Virus record (IMG/VR): IMGVR_UViG_3300035698_012825
Location: 1-31,859 of that record
Reading direction: 5' to 3' (one strand)
DNA: 31,859 bases
Source: a virus
Shown here in pieces: positions 21,140 to 28,682 of this stretch. Position numbers and translations under genes: made by a program. Each line of letters begins with the position of its first letter. Position 1 is the first letter of the stretch. The notes beneath the pieces are model-generated. The model had not been told where the DNA came from. It saw only the letters and a list, made by a program, of their open reading frames with translations, and did no database searches.

Positions 21140-21177
21140 CGGCGGACTTTCAGAAATGGGGTCCGCCGTTTCCATTT
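21140..21177 (+). terminator. GC-rich hairpin/possible pseudoknot before the portal gene
   Basis: CGGCGGAC (21140-21147) pairs with GTCCGCCG (21161-21168). AAATGG (21154-21159) inside the loop can also pair with CCATTT (21172-21177), giving an interleaved fold like that at 5417-5455, although the 3-base connecting loop is tight for an 8-bp stem. Only a short T-run (TTTCC) follows the first stem, so a weak terminator or a control structure for the portal mRNA are both possible. The gap of 117 bases holds no gene. Confidence 0.4.
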
Positions 21178-21215
21178 GATTGACACGCCGCTCGCAATTC
21201 TACCTGTTCAAGCGC

Positions 21216-23495
21216 ATGGCCGTGAACGACACCATCCCCGAACCCCCAATCATCGAACTGCTTATCGAGCAGATCGAGGCGATGTCACCCGAGGACAGAC
21301 GCCGGGTAAACGAAGCTGCCGAGGCAATCTGTAACGACAAAGAGAAGCTGGCGCTTGAGCAGGTTTCCAAGAAATCCACCATCGAAAGCCGCGCCCTGGA
21401 CGATATGCGCCAATACCACGGCCGCTATCCGACCAAGACGGAAAGCCAGCTAGACGCCGCGAACCAATCCAAAGTGTTCGCCAATCTCACCCGCCCCAAG
21501 ACGAACGCCTGGTCCGCCCGAATAGGCGACATCCTGTTTCCGACCGATGATAAGAACTGGTCCATAGGTCCGACGCCCGTTCCCGAGATCAGCAACAAGC
21601 TACAAGATTCCAGGTTCGACGCGCGCCGCCTGGCCAAGCAGGCTTCGATGTATGGCCTATTGGCCTTCCAGGCGACCGACGCTGTTTACAAGGCGGAAAT
21701 GACCGCCAAGGAGCAAGAGGCCGCGAGACAGGCCCAGCCCCTCGCTCAAACAGCCGTGGAACTTCAAGGGATTGTGGACGAAGCCAAGGCCAAGGCCGAG
21801 GCGATGCAGGACGAGATAGACGACCAGCTTACCGAGGCAAAGTACGGGGAAAAGGCCCGTATGAGCATCAAGGAAATGTGCAAGCTGGGTACGGCTATTA
21901 TGAAGGCTCCGCTATCCAAAACCAGGGTGCGCGGTAAGTGGCAAGTTATTGATAATGAATGGGATTTAGACTTAGAGACAGATCCTCGCCCCGACGCCCA
22001 GCGCGTTGATTTTTGGGACTTCTTCCCAGATATGAACGCCCGAACGGTCGATGAAGCCGAGTTTTTCTTTGAGCGCCACCTAATGACCAAGCGCGATATG
22101 CGGACCCTGGCCAAGAAACCAGGATTCAATCGCTCCATTATCTCCCAGCTTCTCAGAACAGAGCCGAAGTCTCAGGCACCTAACTACCTGCAAAACATAA
22201 GAGAAATCACTGGAAACCAGAATGTAACCCTGGAAAACAGGTACATTGTCTGGGAGTATTCCGGTGCTTTGACCGGCCAGGAGATCGACTCCCTCGCCCG
22301 CGCTATGCTTGACCCGAAGCAGGCCGCAGAGGTTATCGAGGCGACCCACGACGAAGATCCCCTACGCGAACAAATGGTTGTCCTGTGGTTCTGCGATGGG
22401 AAGCCCCTCAAAATCGGCCCGCACCCGCTGGACTCGGGCGAGCCAGTGTATTCGGTTTCCTGCTTCGTGGACGATCCGACCAGTATCTTTGGCTTCGGTG
22501 TTCCCTACCTGGCCCGCAATGCTCAAGCCATTATCAACGCCGCCTGGCGTCTAATGATGGACAACGCCGATATGAGCGTTGGCCCGCAGGTGGTTATCAA
22601 TCGGAACGTGCTTGAGCCGGCAGACGGCGACTGGAACCTTCATGGCTTCAAGGAATGGCTCTGGCAGCTAGGGAAAACCCTGCCGCCCGGTAGCCCAGAC
22701 CCCTTCCAGATCTATCAAACAAACTCGAATCTCCAATACTTGTTGGAGGTTATCCGCCTAGCCATGGTGTTCTTGGACGAGGAAATCAGCCTCCCACTGG
22801 TCGCCCAAGGCGAGCAGGGCGCGCATATCGAGACCGCCGAAGGGCGCGGTATGCTTATGAACGCCGCCAACGTGATCTTCCGCGATGCTGTCCGAAACTG
22901 GGATGATCGCATAACCGTTCCGGTCCTAACTCGTTATTATGATTGGAATATGCAACATTCCGGCAAGGAGCATATCAAGGGTGATATGGAGGTTAAGGCG
23001 CGAGGATCTTCGGTTCTCCTGGTCCGTGACCAACAGACCGCGAACTTGCAGCTATTCCTTACGCAGTTTGGCGAAAGCCAGATCTACGGGCCGTACATCA
23101 AGCATGTGGACGGGCTGCGCGAGGTCTCCAAGACCATGATGCTCGAACACTCCAAACTGGTGAAATCGGACGAGGACATCGACGCCGAGGAAGAAGAACG
23201 CCAGAACCAGCCGCAGACGCCAAGCCCAGAAGAAATCAAATTGCAGATCGCCACGATGCAGGCCCAGAGCGCCCAGGCTGTTGCCCAGGCGAACCTGCAA
23301 GGTAAGATGATCGACATAGCGACAAAATCGAATGTCACGCTTGAGAAGGTTGGTGCAGACTTGACGGCGGCGATGGAGAAAATTAAATCAGCAGAACGCC
23401 TCGCCGCGGTCGATGCTGCGCTGACACAAAGGCAAATAACCATCAAAGCCTCAGAGCCTCACCCGAACATTTCCACGACCGGGACAACGCAATGA
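21216..23495 (+). CDS. Portal protein
   Basis: 759 residues from ATG 21216; a TTG 12 codons upstream is possible, and neither has a good Shine-Dalgarno. The middle holds a long conserved region: GFGVPYLARNAQAIINAAWRLMMDN, then LQYLLEVIRLAMVFLDEEISLP and AHIETAEGRGMLMNAANVIFRDAV. This pattern is characteristic of the large portals of N4-gp56-capsid podoviruses. Twelve copies form the channel for DNA entry at one vertex. The C-terminal 100 residues are helical and Gln/Ala-rich (QIATMQAQSAQAVAQANLQ), a coiled-coil/barrel-like extension. It lies between terminase and scaffold as expected. Confidence 0.85.
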   Translation: MAVNDTIPEPPIIELLIEQIEAMSPEDRRRVNEAAEAICNDKEKLALEQVSKKSTIESRALDDMRQYHGRYPTKTESQLDAANQSKVFANLTRPKTNAWSARIGDILFPTDDKNWSIGPTPVPEISNKLQDSRFDARRLAKQASMYGLLAFQATDAVYKAEMTAKEQEAARQAQPLAQTAVELQGIVDEAKAKAEAMQDEIDDQLTEAKYGEKARMSIKEMCKLGTAIMKAPLSKTRVRGKWQVIDNEWDLDLETDPRPDAQRVDFWDFFPDMNARTVDEAEFFFERHLMTKRDMRTLAKKPGFNRSIISQLLRTEPKSQAPNYLQNIREITGNQNVTLENRYIVWEYSGALTGQEIDSLARAMLDPKQAAEVIEATHDEDPLREQMVVLWFCDGKPLKIGPHPLDSGEPVYSVSCFVDDPTSIFGFGVPYLARNAQAIINAAWRLMMDNADMSVGPQVVINRNVLEPADGDWNLHGFKEWLWQLGKTLPPGSPDPFQIYQTNSNLQYLLEVIRLAMVFLDEEISLPLVAQGEQGAHIETAEGRGMLMNAANVIFRDAVRNWDDRITVPVLTRYYDWNMQHSGKEHIKGDMEVKARGSSVLLVRDQQTANLQLFLTQFGESQIYGPYIKHVDGLREVSKTMMLEHSKLVKSDEDIDAEEEERQNQPQTPSPEEIKLQIATMQAQSAQAVAQANLQGKMIDIATKSNVTLEKVGADLTAAMEKIKSAERLAAVDAALTQRQITIKASEPHPNISTTGTTQ

Positions 23496-23704
23496 TCGAC
23501 TTCAATTCCCTAACCTGGCTCACGATAAAAGACTGGGCTGAAAAGGAAATTGCAGAAGCGCAGAGCCAGTTTGAGAACCTGCCTGGACACGAAGCAGAGC
23601 AGCGCGCCCGTATCAAAACCTTCCGAGATTTGTTGTCTTTGAAGCCCAGCGAGATAAAGCCGATGGTCGCGCCGCGCGCACCACGGCCCGACAAAGACCT
23701 ATAA
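23492..23704 (+). CDS. Small hypothetical head-module protein (70 residues)
   Basis: ATG overlapping the portal stop (ATGA). Begins MIDFNSLTWLTIKDWAEKEI and has two amphipathic helices followed by a Pro/Arg-rich tail. Small helical proteins in this slot occur in many podovirus head modules; the role is not known. Confidence 0.6.
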   Translation: MIDFNSLTWLTIKDWAEKEIAEAQSQFENLPGHEAEQRARIKTFRDLLSLKPSEIKPMVAPRAPRPDKDL

Positions 23705-23783
23705 CCCTCCCTTGACAGATATTTTTTAATTCTACCTGGTTGGCCTCTTAGCCGGATAAATCCGCCTATGTAGGAGACCGCAC
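23705..23783 (+). promoter_or_regulatory. Intergenic gap with short inverted repeats before scaffold gene
   Basis: The gap has an AT-rich part (23712-23734) starting with a perfect TTGACA (23712-23717) but no good -10 at 16-18 bases, a GGC-N6-GCC repeat, and CGGAT-AA-ATCCG (23753-23764). It ends with AGGAGA before the TTG start. A promoter is possible but not convincing. Confidence 0.25.
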
Positions 23784-24953
23784 TTGTCTAAATCTGTTGG
23801 AAAACCCGAGGGTGAAGAAGAAGCCAAACCAGCCGCACCTGCGCCTGGGGCTGCTTCACAAACCGAGGACACGACTGACTATTGGGCTCAATTTGCATCA
23901 CGCCACGCGGACCCAAATGGCTCCGGCGCCGCAAGCGAGGACCAGTCAGACGACGACACAGGGGAGGGCGATTCCGCAAGTTCCAATCAGGAGCCCAGGG
24001 AAACGACGACCCAGGCAGACGCGGAAAAAGTTACACAGTCCAAAAACCAGCCATCCACTGAAGCCTCCAAGCCTGCCGCGTCCGCGCCGGGTAAGGACGA
24101 CGAGCCAGGGGATGATGATATTTGGGCTAGGGCCGACAAAGACCCAAGAACCAAGGCTCTGAAAGATGCCTTTGATGCTGCGCCCAGTGATACTGCGCGC
24201 CAGGCTATCGAGGATACTCAGCGCCGTTTGCTTACGAATGGGCAGGAGATCGCCCGCCTTCGTTCCGAAAGATCCTCACTCAAAAAGCCTGCCGCGAGCG
24301 CCGCGCCGGGTAAGACGGAAACCGCAGAACCAGACTTTGACATCACCAAAGATCCCGATTGGATCGCTACTAGAGATGAATACCCCGAGGCATTGGGCGC
24401 GGTCCAAAAGATCCTGCAAAAAGTCATGGGCAGTACATTCTCGAAAGTTGAAAAGCAGATAAAGCCTCTTGCTGAATCTTCCACGGCTGCGATAGCCCTG
24501 GTGGAGAGAGAGGCGCTTGGCGAGCAAAATAGATTGATCCATTCAATGCACGATGATTATTCGGATGTGGTGACATCCAAAGGTTTTCCGGAGACCTTCA
24601 AGGAGTGGTATGACGGCCAGCCGCCTAAGATACAGGAAATGGCCGACAATAACTGGGATAAGGTTCGGGACGCATCAGAGGCGGGTACGGTTTTCACGCT
24701 GTTCAAAGCGCAGACACGGTTCGGGGTTGGAGTGGCAAGAGATAAGCCGGCCGGGGAAAATTCTCCGGCTAAATCAGAAACCGACCCTTCTAAATCAGCT
24801 AAACGCCGCCAGCAGCTTGCAGCCTCTACTGCCGTTTCTCAACGCGGACCAGGTGTTTCCTCTAATCCGGATGTGGACGACGAGGAGTATTGGAGAAAAC
24901 ACTGGGCCGACAAAAAGACGGCTCAACTGCAAGCCGAAGGCGCCATTCACTGA
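23784..24953 (+). CDS. Scaffolding protein
   Basis: 389 residues from TTG 23784, supported by AGGAGA about eight bases upstream. Strongly acidic, Pro/Ala/Ser-rich N-terminal half (EGEEEAKPAAPAPG, DQSDDDTGEGDSASS, EPGDDDIWARADKDP) followed by helical segments (QKILQKVMGSTFSKVEKQIK) and a C-terminal RRQQLAASTAV region ending with a charged helix. The composition and position directly before the capsid gene are those of phage scaffolds, which guide capsid assembly and then leave. Two stretches encode KPAAS(A)APGK-type repeats near residues 97 and 167. Confidence 0.75.
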   Translation: MSKSVGKPEGEEEAKPAAPAPGAASQTEDTTDYWAQFASRHADPNGSGAASEDQSDDDTGEGDSASSNQEPRETTTQADAEKVTQSKNQPSTEASKPAASAPGKDDEPGDDDIWARADKDPRTKALKDAFDAAPSDTARQAIEDTQRRLLTNGQEIARLRSERSSLKKPAASAAPGKTETAEPDFDITKDPDWIATRDEYPEALGAVQKILQKVMGSTFSKVEKQIKPLAESSTAAIALVEREALGEQNRLIHSMHDDYSDVVTSKGFPETFKEWYDGQPPKIQEMADNNWDKVRDASEAGTVFTLFKAQTRFGVGVARDKPAGENSPAKSETDPSKSAKRRQQLAASTAVSQRGPGVSSNPDVDDEEYWRKHWADKKTAQLQAEGAIH

Positions 24954-24962
24954 TCTGAGAAG

Positions 24963-24984
24963 GGCTTGAACTAAGGATCAAGCC
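24963..24984 (+). promoter_or_regulatory. Hairpin displaying the capsid gene Shine-Dalgarno in its loop
   Basis: GGCTTGA (24963-24969) pairs perfectly with TCAAGCC (24978-24984); the 8-base loop ACTAAGGA holds the AAGGA Shine-Dalgarno. The GTG start of the capsid gene follows directly at 24985. This is a 7-bp stem in the 31-base gap. It could expose the ribosome site, or be a target for a protein or antisense control that sets capsid output. Confidence 0.55.
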
Positions 24985-25992
24985 GTGACCCAGACTACTA
25001 GCACTCTGATCGACCAACGTACCAACACCTATGCCGAGGTAGAAATGCTCGCCTGGGCGCAGGCTGTCGTTGTTCTCGGGAAGTTTGGTAAGACCAAACC
25101 CCTGCCACCCAACAAGGCGGATAACGTAACCTTCCGCCGTATCGTTCCTTTCGACGCGGCCACCACGCCGCTGGTTGAAGGTGTTACCCCCACGCCGCAG
25201 CAGTTCTCATACGAGGACGTAACGGCGACCATGAAACAGTATGGCGTCCTGGTCGAATTTACTGACTGGGTTGCTGATCTTGTGGAAGATCCCGTTTTCA
25301 ATGACTGTCTCATGGCCGTTGCAGACCAGATGGCGAAAACCATCGAAGCTGTAACCTGGGGCGTTGTTCGCGCCGGAACGAACGTGTACCGCGCCAATGG
25401 TACGCAGCGCACGGACATCAACACTCCACTCGACCAAACCCAGCAACGCGCTATCACTCGCTTCTTGAACCGGCAGAAAGCTAAGAAGATCTCCCGTATC
25501 CAAGACGCGAGCCCGAACTATGCGACCCGCGCCGTGTGGGCCGCTTACGTTGCCTGCGCGCATACGGATATGGAGCATGATTTGCTGGAAATGCCGTCCT
25601 TTATTCCGGTGGCTGAGTACGGCACTCGCAAGACGCTTTGCGACGAGGAAATTGGGGCTTGCGAGAATGTTCGCTACGTCCTGTCTCCGGATCTCGCGCC
25701 TTGGGAAGATGCTGGCGGCACATACGACCAGACCATTGATACGGTCTCGGCCAGTGGCGCCAACTCGGACGTTTACCCTGTGATGTACTTCGGCAAGGAC
25801 AGCTACGGCGTTGTTCCGCTGAAGGGTAAGGGGTCTGTGGAAACAATCCTAATTCCTGTCAACAACGGCAAAGACAAAGCCGACCCGCTGAACCAGCGCG
25901 GTTATGTCGGAGCCAAGCATTACTTTACCTCTGTCCGCCTCAATGAGTCGTGGATGGCCCGCGGTGAGTGTGCTGCAAGCGCGATTTCGTAA
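24985..25992 (+). CDS. Major capsid protein, N4-gp56 family
   Basis: 335 residues from GTG 24985. The N-terminus (TYAEVEMLAWAQAVVVLGKF, then KADNVTFRRIVPFD) and ATTPLVEGVTPTPQQFSYEDV and KQYGVLVEFTDWVADLVEDPV reproduce the pattern of the N4-gp56 family of HK97-fold capsid proteins. The rest includes the region KKISRIQDASPNYATRAVWAAYVACAHTD. It forms the capsid shell. It is preceded by scaffold and followed by small structural genes. It is somewhat shorter than N4 gp56 (about 400 residues) but normal for relatives. Confidence 0.85.
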   Translation: MTQTTSTLIDQRTNTYAEVEMLAWAQAVVVLGKFGKTKPLPPNKADNVTFRRIVPFDAATTPLVEGVTPTPQQFSYEDVTATMKQYGVLVEFTDWVADLVEDPVFNDCLMAVADQMAKTIEAVTWGVVRAGTNVYRANGTQRTDINTPLDQTQQRAITRFLNRQKAKKISRIQDASPNYATRAVWAAYVACAHTDMEHDLLEMPSFIPVAEYGTRKTLCDEEIGACENVRYVLSPDLAPWEDAGGTYDQTIDTVSASGANSDVYPVMYFGKDSYGVVPLKGKGSVETILIPVNNGKDKADPLNQRGYVGAKHYFTSVRLNESWMARGECAASAIS

Positions 25993-26000
25993 TTCATAGG

Positions 26001-26030
26001 GTGGTAGGGGCTCCGGCCCCTGCCGCCACT
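26001..26030 (+). terminator. Strong hairpin after the major capsid gene
   Basis: AGGGGC (26006-26011) and GCCCCT (26016-26021) pair around a TCCG tetraloop; GTGG (26001-26004) and CCAC (26026-26029) can extend the stem. No T-run follows, so it is not a classical terminator; it may be an attenuator or 3'-end stabiliser that raises capsid mRNA over downstream genes. Confidence 0.45.
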
Positions 26031-26077
26031 TGAAGGCCCGAGATCTAAGCAGGAATCAAAACAGGAGACCTTGAGAA

Positions 26078-26383
26078 ATGAAACAAATTCAAATCGGCAC
26101 GTACACCGGCAATGGCAGCAATCAGAGCGTCATTATCGGTTTTGCGCCCGACAAAATCGAAGCCTTCAACAACACCGAACTGGCCAAGTGGCAAAGTCCG
26201 ATGTCCTCCGGTGCGGCTATCCTTATTCGCGGCGCAACCGGTTCGATGCTTCGGATTGAGTCTCTGGGCTTTGCTCAGTTGACCACGGCTGAATATCCAA
26301 CTGGTAACGGCTTCCGCGCTGGCGAGTCGGTCAACCAGTCCGGAAACAGCTACTACTACGAGGCGTCCCGCAACGCGAACTAA
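26078..26383 (+). CDS. Small structural (decoration-like) protein, 101 residues
   Basis: Begins MKQIQIGTYTGNGSNQSVIIG and contains GFAPDKIEAFNN, then beta-rich, Gly/Ser-rich sequence ending in NSYYYEASRNAN. The 'GxYxGNGxxxxxVxxGFxPDxV' pattern occurs in phage virion surface/decoration modules. AGGAGA lies ten bases upstream of the ATG. It is close to the capsid gene as expected for head proteins. The downstream gene has a weaker version of the same pattern. Exact role unknown. Confidence 0.6.
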   Translation: MKQIQIGTYTGNGSNQSVIIGFAPDKIEAFNNTELAKWQSPMSSGAAILIRGATGSMLRIESLGFAQLTTAEYPTGNGFRAGESVNQSGNSYYYEASRNAN

Positions 26384-26410
26384 CGCGGTGCGCTGCCTTG
26401 TTGCGAGTTA

Positions 26411-26460
26411 GAGGGGCGGGGAGGCTTTGACCAGCCTATCCCCGCCTCCGATAACCCCTC
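26411..26460 (+). other. Long GC-rich inverted repeat between structural genes
   Basis: GGCGGGGA (26415-26422) pairs with TCCCCGCC (26439-26446), with GGC (26423-26425) pairing GCC (26434-26436) in the centre; GAGG (26411-26414) and CCTC (26457-26460) can close it from outside. It lies in the 95-base gap upstream of the next gene and lacks a T-run. It resembles the hairpin after the capsid gene and may be a transcript-processing or pause element. Confidence 0.4.
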
Positions 26461-26478
26461 AAACAATGGAGTTGGTCA

Positions 26479-26919
26479 ATGTCAGACAGTGTTTTAATCG
26501 GCACCAAAAAAGGTAGCCAAGCAGCCAATATGGTTGGACGCGGTAGCAACAAAGCTGCCGCAGATATGATTCGGCAACTTCTCGGTAATGCGCGCGGATT
26601 GCAGCAGGTCGCTATCGGCAGCATTGACGGGACCGGATCAAGCGCGAACGAGGTGATCCAGACAAACTGGCGACCCGACGCGGTTGTTTTGTTCCGCGCT
26701 CTCGGTAGCGGCGTTTATGTTGGTCACGATACTCTTGGTGACGGCAAGGCGTTCTACATTCGCGGCAATGCTTCTGTGCCTTCGTCCATGGGCTTGATTG
26801 CCTCGCTTGGTATTTACATGCAATCGAATGGCTTTGGCCTTGGCTCCGTCCTTTCTGTGTCGGGCAAGTCCTATGGGTACATCGCCTATCGAAACATGCC
26901 CAGCCAGGCGGCGGATTAA
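26479..26919 (+). CDS. Structural protein, related to the gene upstream (146 residues)
   Basis: Begins MSDSVLIGTKKGSQAANMVG; its middle has IGSIDGTGSSANEVIQTNWRPDAVVLF, which repeats in order the G-x-G-x-N...V...xPDxV pattern of the protein at 26078-26383. The rest is Gly/Ser-rich beta-strand-like sequence (GSGVYVGHDTLGDGKAF, SSMGLIASLGIYM). It may be a duplicated decoration or virion-surface protein. GGAG lies ten bases before the ATG. The similarity is by eye only and covers about 40 residues. Confidence 0.6.
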   Translation: MSDSVLIGTKKGSQAANMVGRGSNKAAADMIRQLLGNARGLQQVAIGSIDGTGSSANEVIQTNWRPDAVVLFRALGSGVYVGHDTLGDGKAFYIRGNASVPSSMGLIASLGIYMQSNGFGLGSVLSVSGKSYGYIAYRNMPSQAAD

Positions 26920-26947
26920 CTCACAACTTAACTGAGGTATTGCGCCC

Positions 26948-27289
26948 ATGTCGCAGAACAAACCCCTGCTACCGACAGATGCCAACTCGCGGACGATCCA
27001 TATACCGTTCCGTCCGAAGCAGGCTATGGCGGGCGTTCCGTTCTCGACGGCATCGGGCGCAATGACCTCTACTCTTCCGAAAAACGCGATTGTCCGTATC
27101 GTTGCCACCCAGCCATGCCACTACAAACTCGTTTCATCGAGTGGCAATGCGGCTGTAACGGACCACTACATGCCGGCCAATGAGCCCTACGATGTAATCC
27201 TTCATGGCACAGAGGATAAAATTGGCGTCGTCGGGCTCTCTGGAACGGCTGGAACTTTATACGCCTCCATTCGCGGCGGCGGACCATAA
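26948..27289 (+). CDS. Small structural protein, unknown role (113 residues)
   Basis: Begins MSQNKPLLPTDANSRTIHIP; the rest has a beta-rich domain (IVRIVATQPCHYKLVSSSGNAAVTDHYMPANEPYD-like region, then IGVVGLSGTAGTLYASI). That is a pattern seen in small phage virion proteins encoded between capsid and adaptor. GAGG lies eleven bases before the ATG. Its partner and place in the particle cannot be read from the sequence. Confidence 0.6.
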   Translation: MSQNKPLLPTDANSRTIHIPFRPKQAMAGVPFSTASGAMTSTLPKNAIVRIVATQPCHYKLVSSSGNAAVTDHYMPANEPYDVILHGTEDKIGVVGLSGTAGTLYASIRGGGP

Positions 27290-27305
27290 ACAGAGGGAAA
27301 CCAAA

Positions 27306-27941
27306 ATGAGAGTATCACTCGATAAAGCTACCCAGGCCCAACTTCTCCGCTTTGCTCAAGTCCGGCTTGGTCTCAAGAACATTCACCCGAAAACTGGCGC
27401 GGATAAGTTAGTCGCCAAGATCCGCGAACTGTATTCGGAAGATACAATCGAGGTCGATGCACATGCGCCCGATGGCGGCGATGCAGGCCCGCAAGCCCAG
27501 CGCGGTGGATACGTGAACCCGCCTGCGACTAAGCGGCAGCTTGACCCCTTAAAGTTCGGCTACATGGACCCCTTGGTAGGTATTCGGATTCACCCGCAGA
27601 ACGGCAAGGGCGGCAATCGCAACGTCGAGACCCATTTGAACGGCGTCGAATACTTCATCCCACGCGGCCAGGACGTTGAGATCCCGTATCGTTATTACAA
27701 GGTTCTGACCGAGGCTGTCGGTGATGTCCACGAAGGCTGGGACGATAAGACAAACCAGAACTCGCCGCCGAGGGAATCGCAATCTTACACGTACACGGTT
27801 AATCACATGCCCTCGCGCGCTGAGATCGAATCCTTCAACGAGAAGATGGAACCCTTCCTCGCAAAGCAGCGCGCCCAGAAACGATCCCGCATTATGGCTT
27901 CTCGGCGCATTCGTGAAGAACGCGACGGGATAGCTGCCTAG
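27306..27941 (+). CDS. Hypothetical head-module protein (211 residues)
   Basis: ATG 27306 with GAGGGA eight bases upstream; a longer in-frame ORF begins in the previous gene and is not used. N-terminal helix (SLDKATQAQLLRFAQVRLG), a linker rich in Gly/Asp/Ala, then a core with DPLVGIRIHPQNGKGGNRNV and GVEYFIPRGQDVEIPYRYYKVL. It ends with a basic helix (KRSRIMASRRIREERDG). The core resembles hypothetical podovirus proteins encoded between capsid and adaptor; the function is not known to me. Confidence 0.65.
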   Translation: MRVSLDKATQAQLLRFAQVRLGLKNIHPKTGADKLVAKIRELYSEDTIEVDAHAPDGGDAGPQAQRGGYVNPPATKRQLDPLKFGYMDPLVGIRIHPQNGKGGNRNVETHLNGVEYFIPRGQDVEIPYRYYKVLTEAVGDVHEGWDDKTNQNSPPRESQSYTYTVNHMPSRAEIESFNEKMEPFLAKQRAQKRSRIMASRRIREERDGIAA

Positions 27942-27965
27942 CTATTTACCAAATGAGGATGTTAG

Positions 27966-28682
27966 GTGAATTTCCTTGCTCTCGCAGAAAAGACGCGCAA
28001 ATGGTCTGGAACGTCTAGTACGACAATCGCCAATGTCGCAAGCCAGACGGGCCAGACCGCGCTTATTATTGATGCTGTGGGCCAGGCTTGGGAGTTAATC
28101 CAAACCAAGCACCTCACCTGGAATTGGCTGCGCTCTGAATTTGAGATCGACCTTACGGCCGTAACCCCGCCATCCGAGGCCAGGTACACACCTTCCGCGC
28201 TGGGCATTACCCGGTTTTCCGACTGGTATCACGACCGCAAAAAAGGCGCGAACCCCTACCGGGCGTTCACGCTTTACCTAACTGCGACCGGGCGCGCGGA
28301 CGAGGGTATCCTTGACGAAATTAGCTTCGATACCTGGAAAGTAAAATACGGGCGCGGAGTCGTGTCCGCAGACCGCCCGACAGAATGGGCGATGGCTCCG
28401 GATTGCCGCCTGTGCCTTGGCAAGCCACCCAGCGCGCCCTACACGCTCAAGGGTGAGTTTTGGAAGGGACCGCAGACCATGGCGGTCAATGATGACGTTC
28501 CGGAAATGCCGGAGCGTTTCCATATGGCCATCGTTCACCGCGCCGCCCTTCTGCTGCATGAAAAGGACGAGGCCGATAACAGCGTCTTTGCCAGAAATGA
28601 GGCCAAGTACACCGAGATCATGGCCCAGCTTGAGCGGGACCAATTACCGCCTGTCACCATCGCGGGGAATCCACTCGCATGA
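27966..28682 (+). CDS. Head-tail adaptor-like protein
   Basis: 238 residues from GTG 27966 with GAGG nine bases upstream. The sequence has the helical layout of head-completion/adaptor proteins: a first region ALIIDAVGQAWELIQTKHLTWNWLRSEF, a middle with YTLKGEFWKGPQTMAVNDDVP and a C-terminal helix pair (RFHMAIVHRAALLLHEKDE, FARNEAKYTEIMAQL). Such proteins bind under the portal and join it to the tail. It precedes the large tail gene as expected and overlaps it by four bases. Confidence 0.7.
   Translation: MNFLALAEKTRKWSGTSSTTIANVASQTGQTALIIDAVGQAWELIQTKHLTWNWLRSEFEIDLTAVTPPSEARYTPSALGITRFSDWYHDRKKGANPYRAFTLYLTATGRADEGILDEISFDTWKVKYGRGVVSADRPTEWAMAPDCRLCLGKPPSAPYTLKGEFWKGPQTMAVNDDVPEMPERFHMAIVHRAALLLHEKDEADNSVFARNEAKYTEIMAQLERDQLPPVTIAGNPLA

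Noticed and set aside
23712-23740. Perfect TTGACA upstream of the scaffold gene as a late promoter
   Set aside because: No acceptable -10 at 16-18 bases; kept only as a low-confidence regulatory gap.
26638-27108. Long minus-strand frame of 156 codons across two structural genes
   Set aside because: It lies opposite plus-strand genes with good starts, is rich in residues typical of antisense shadow, and runs against the operon.
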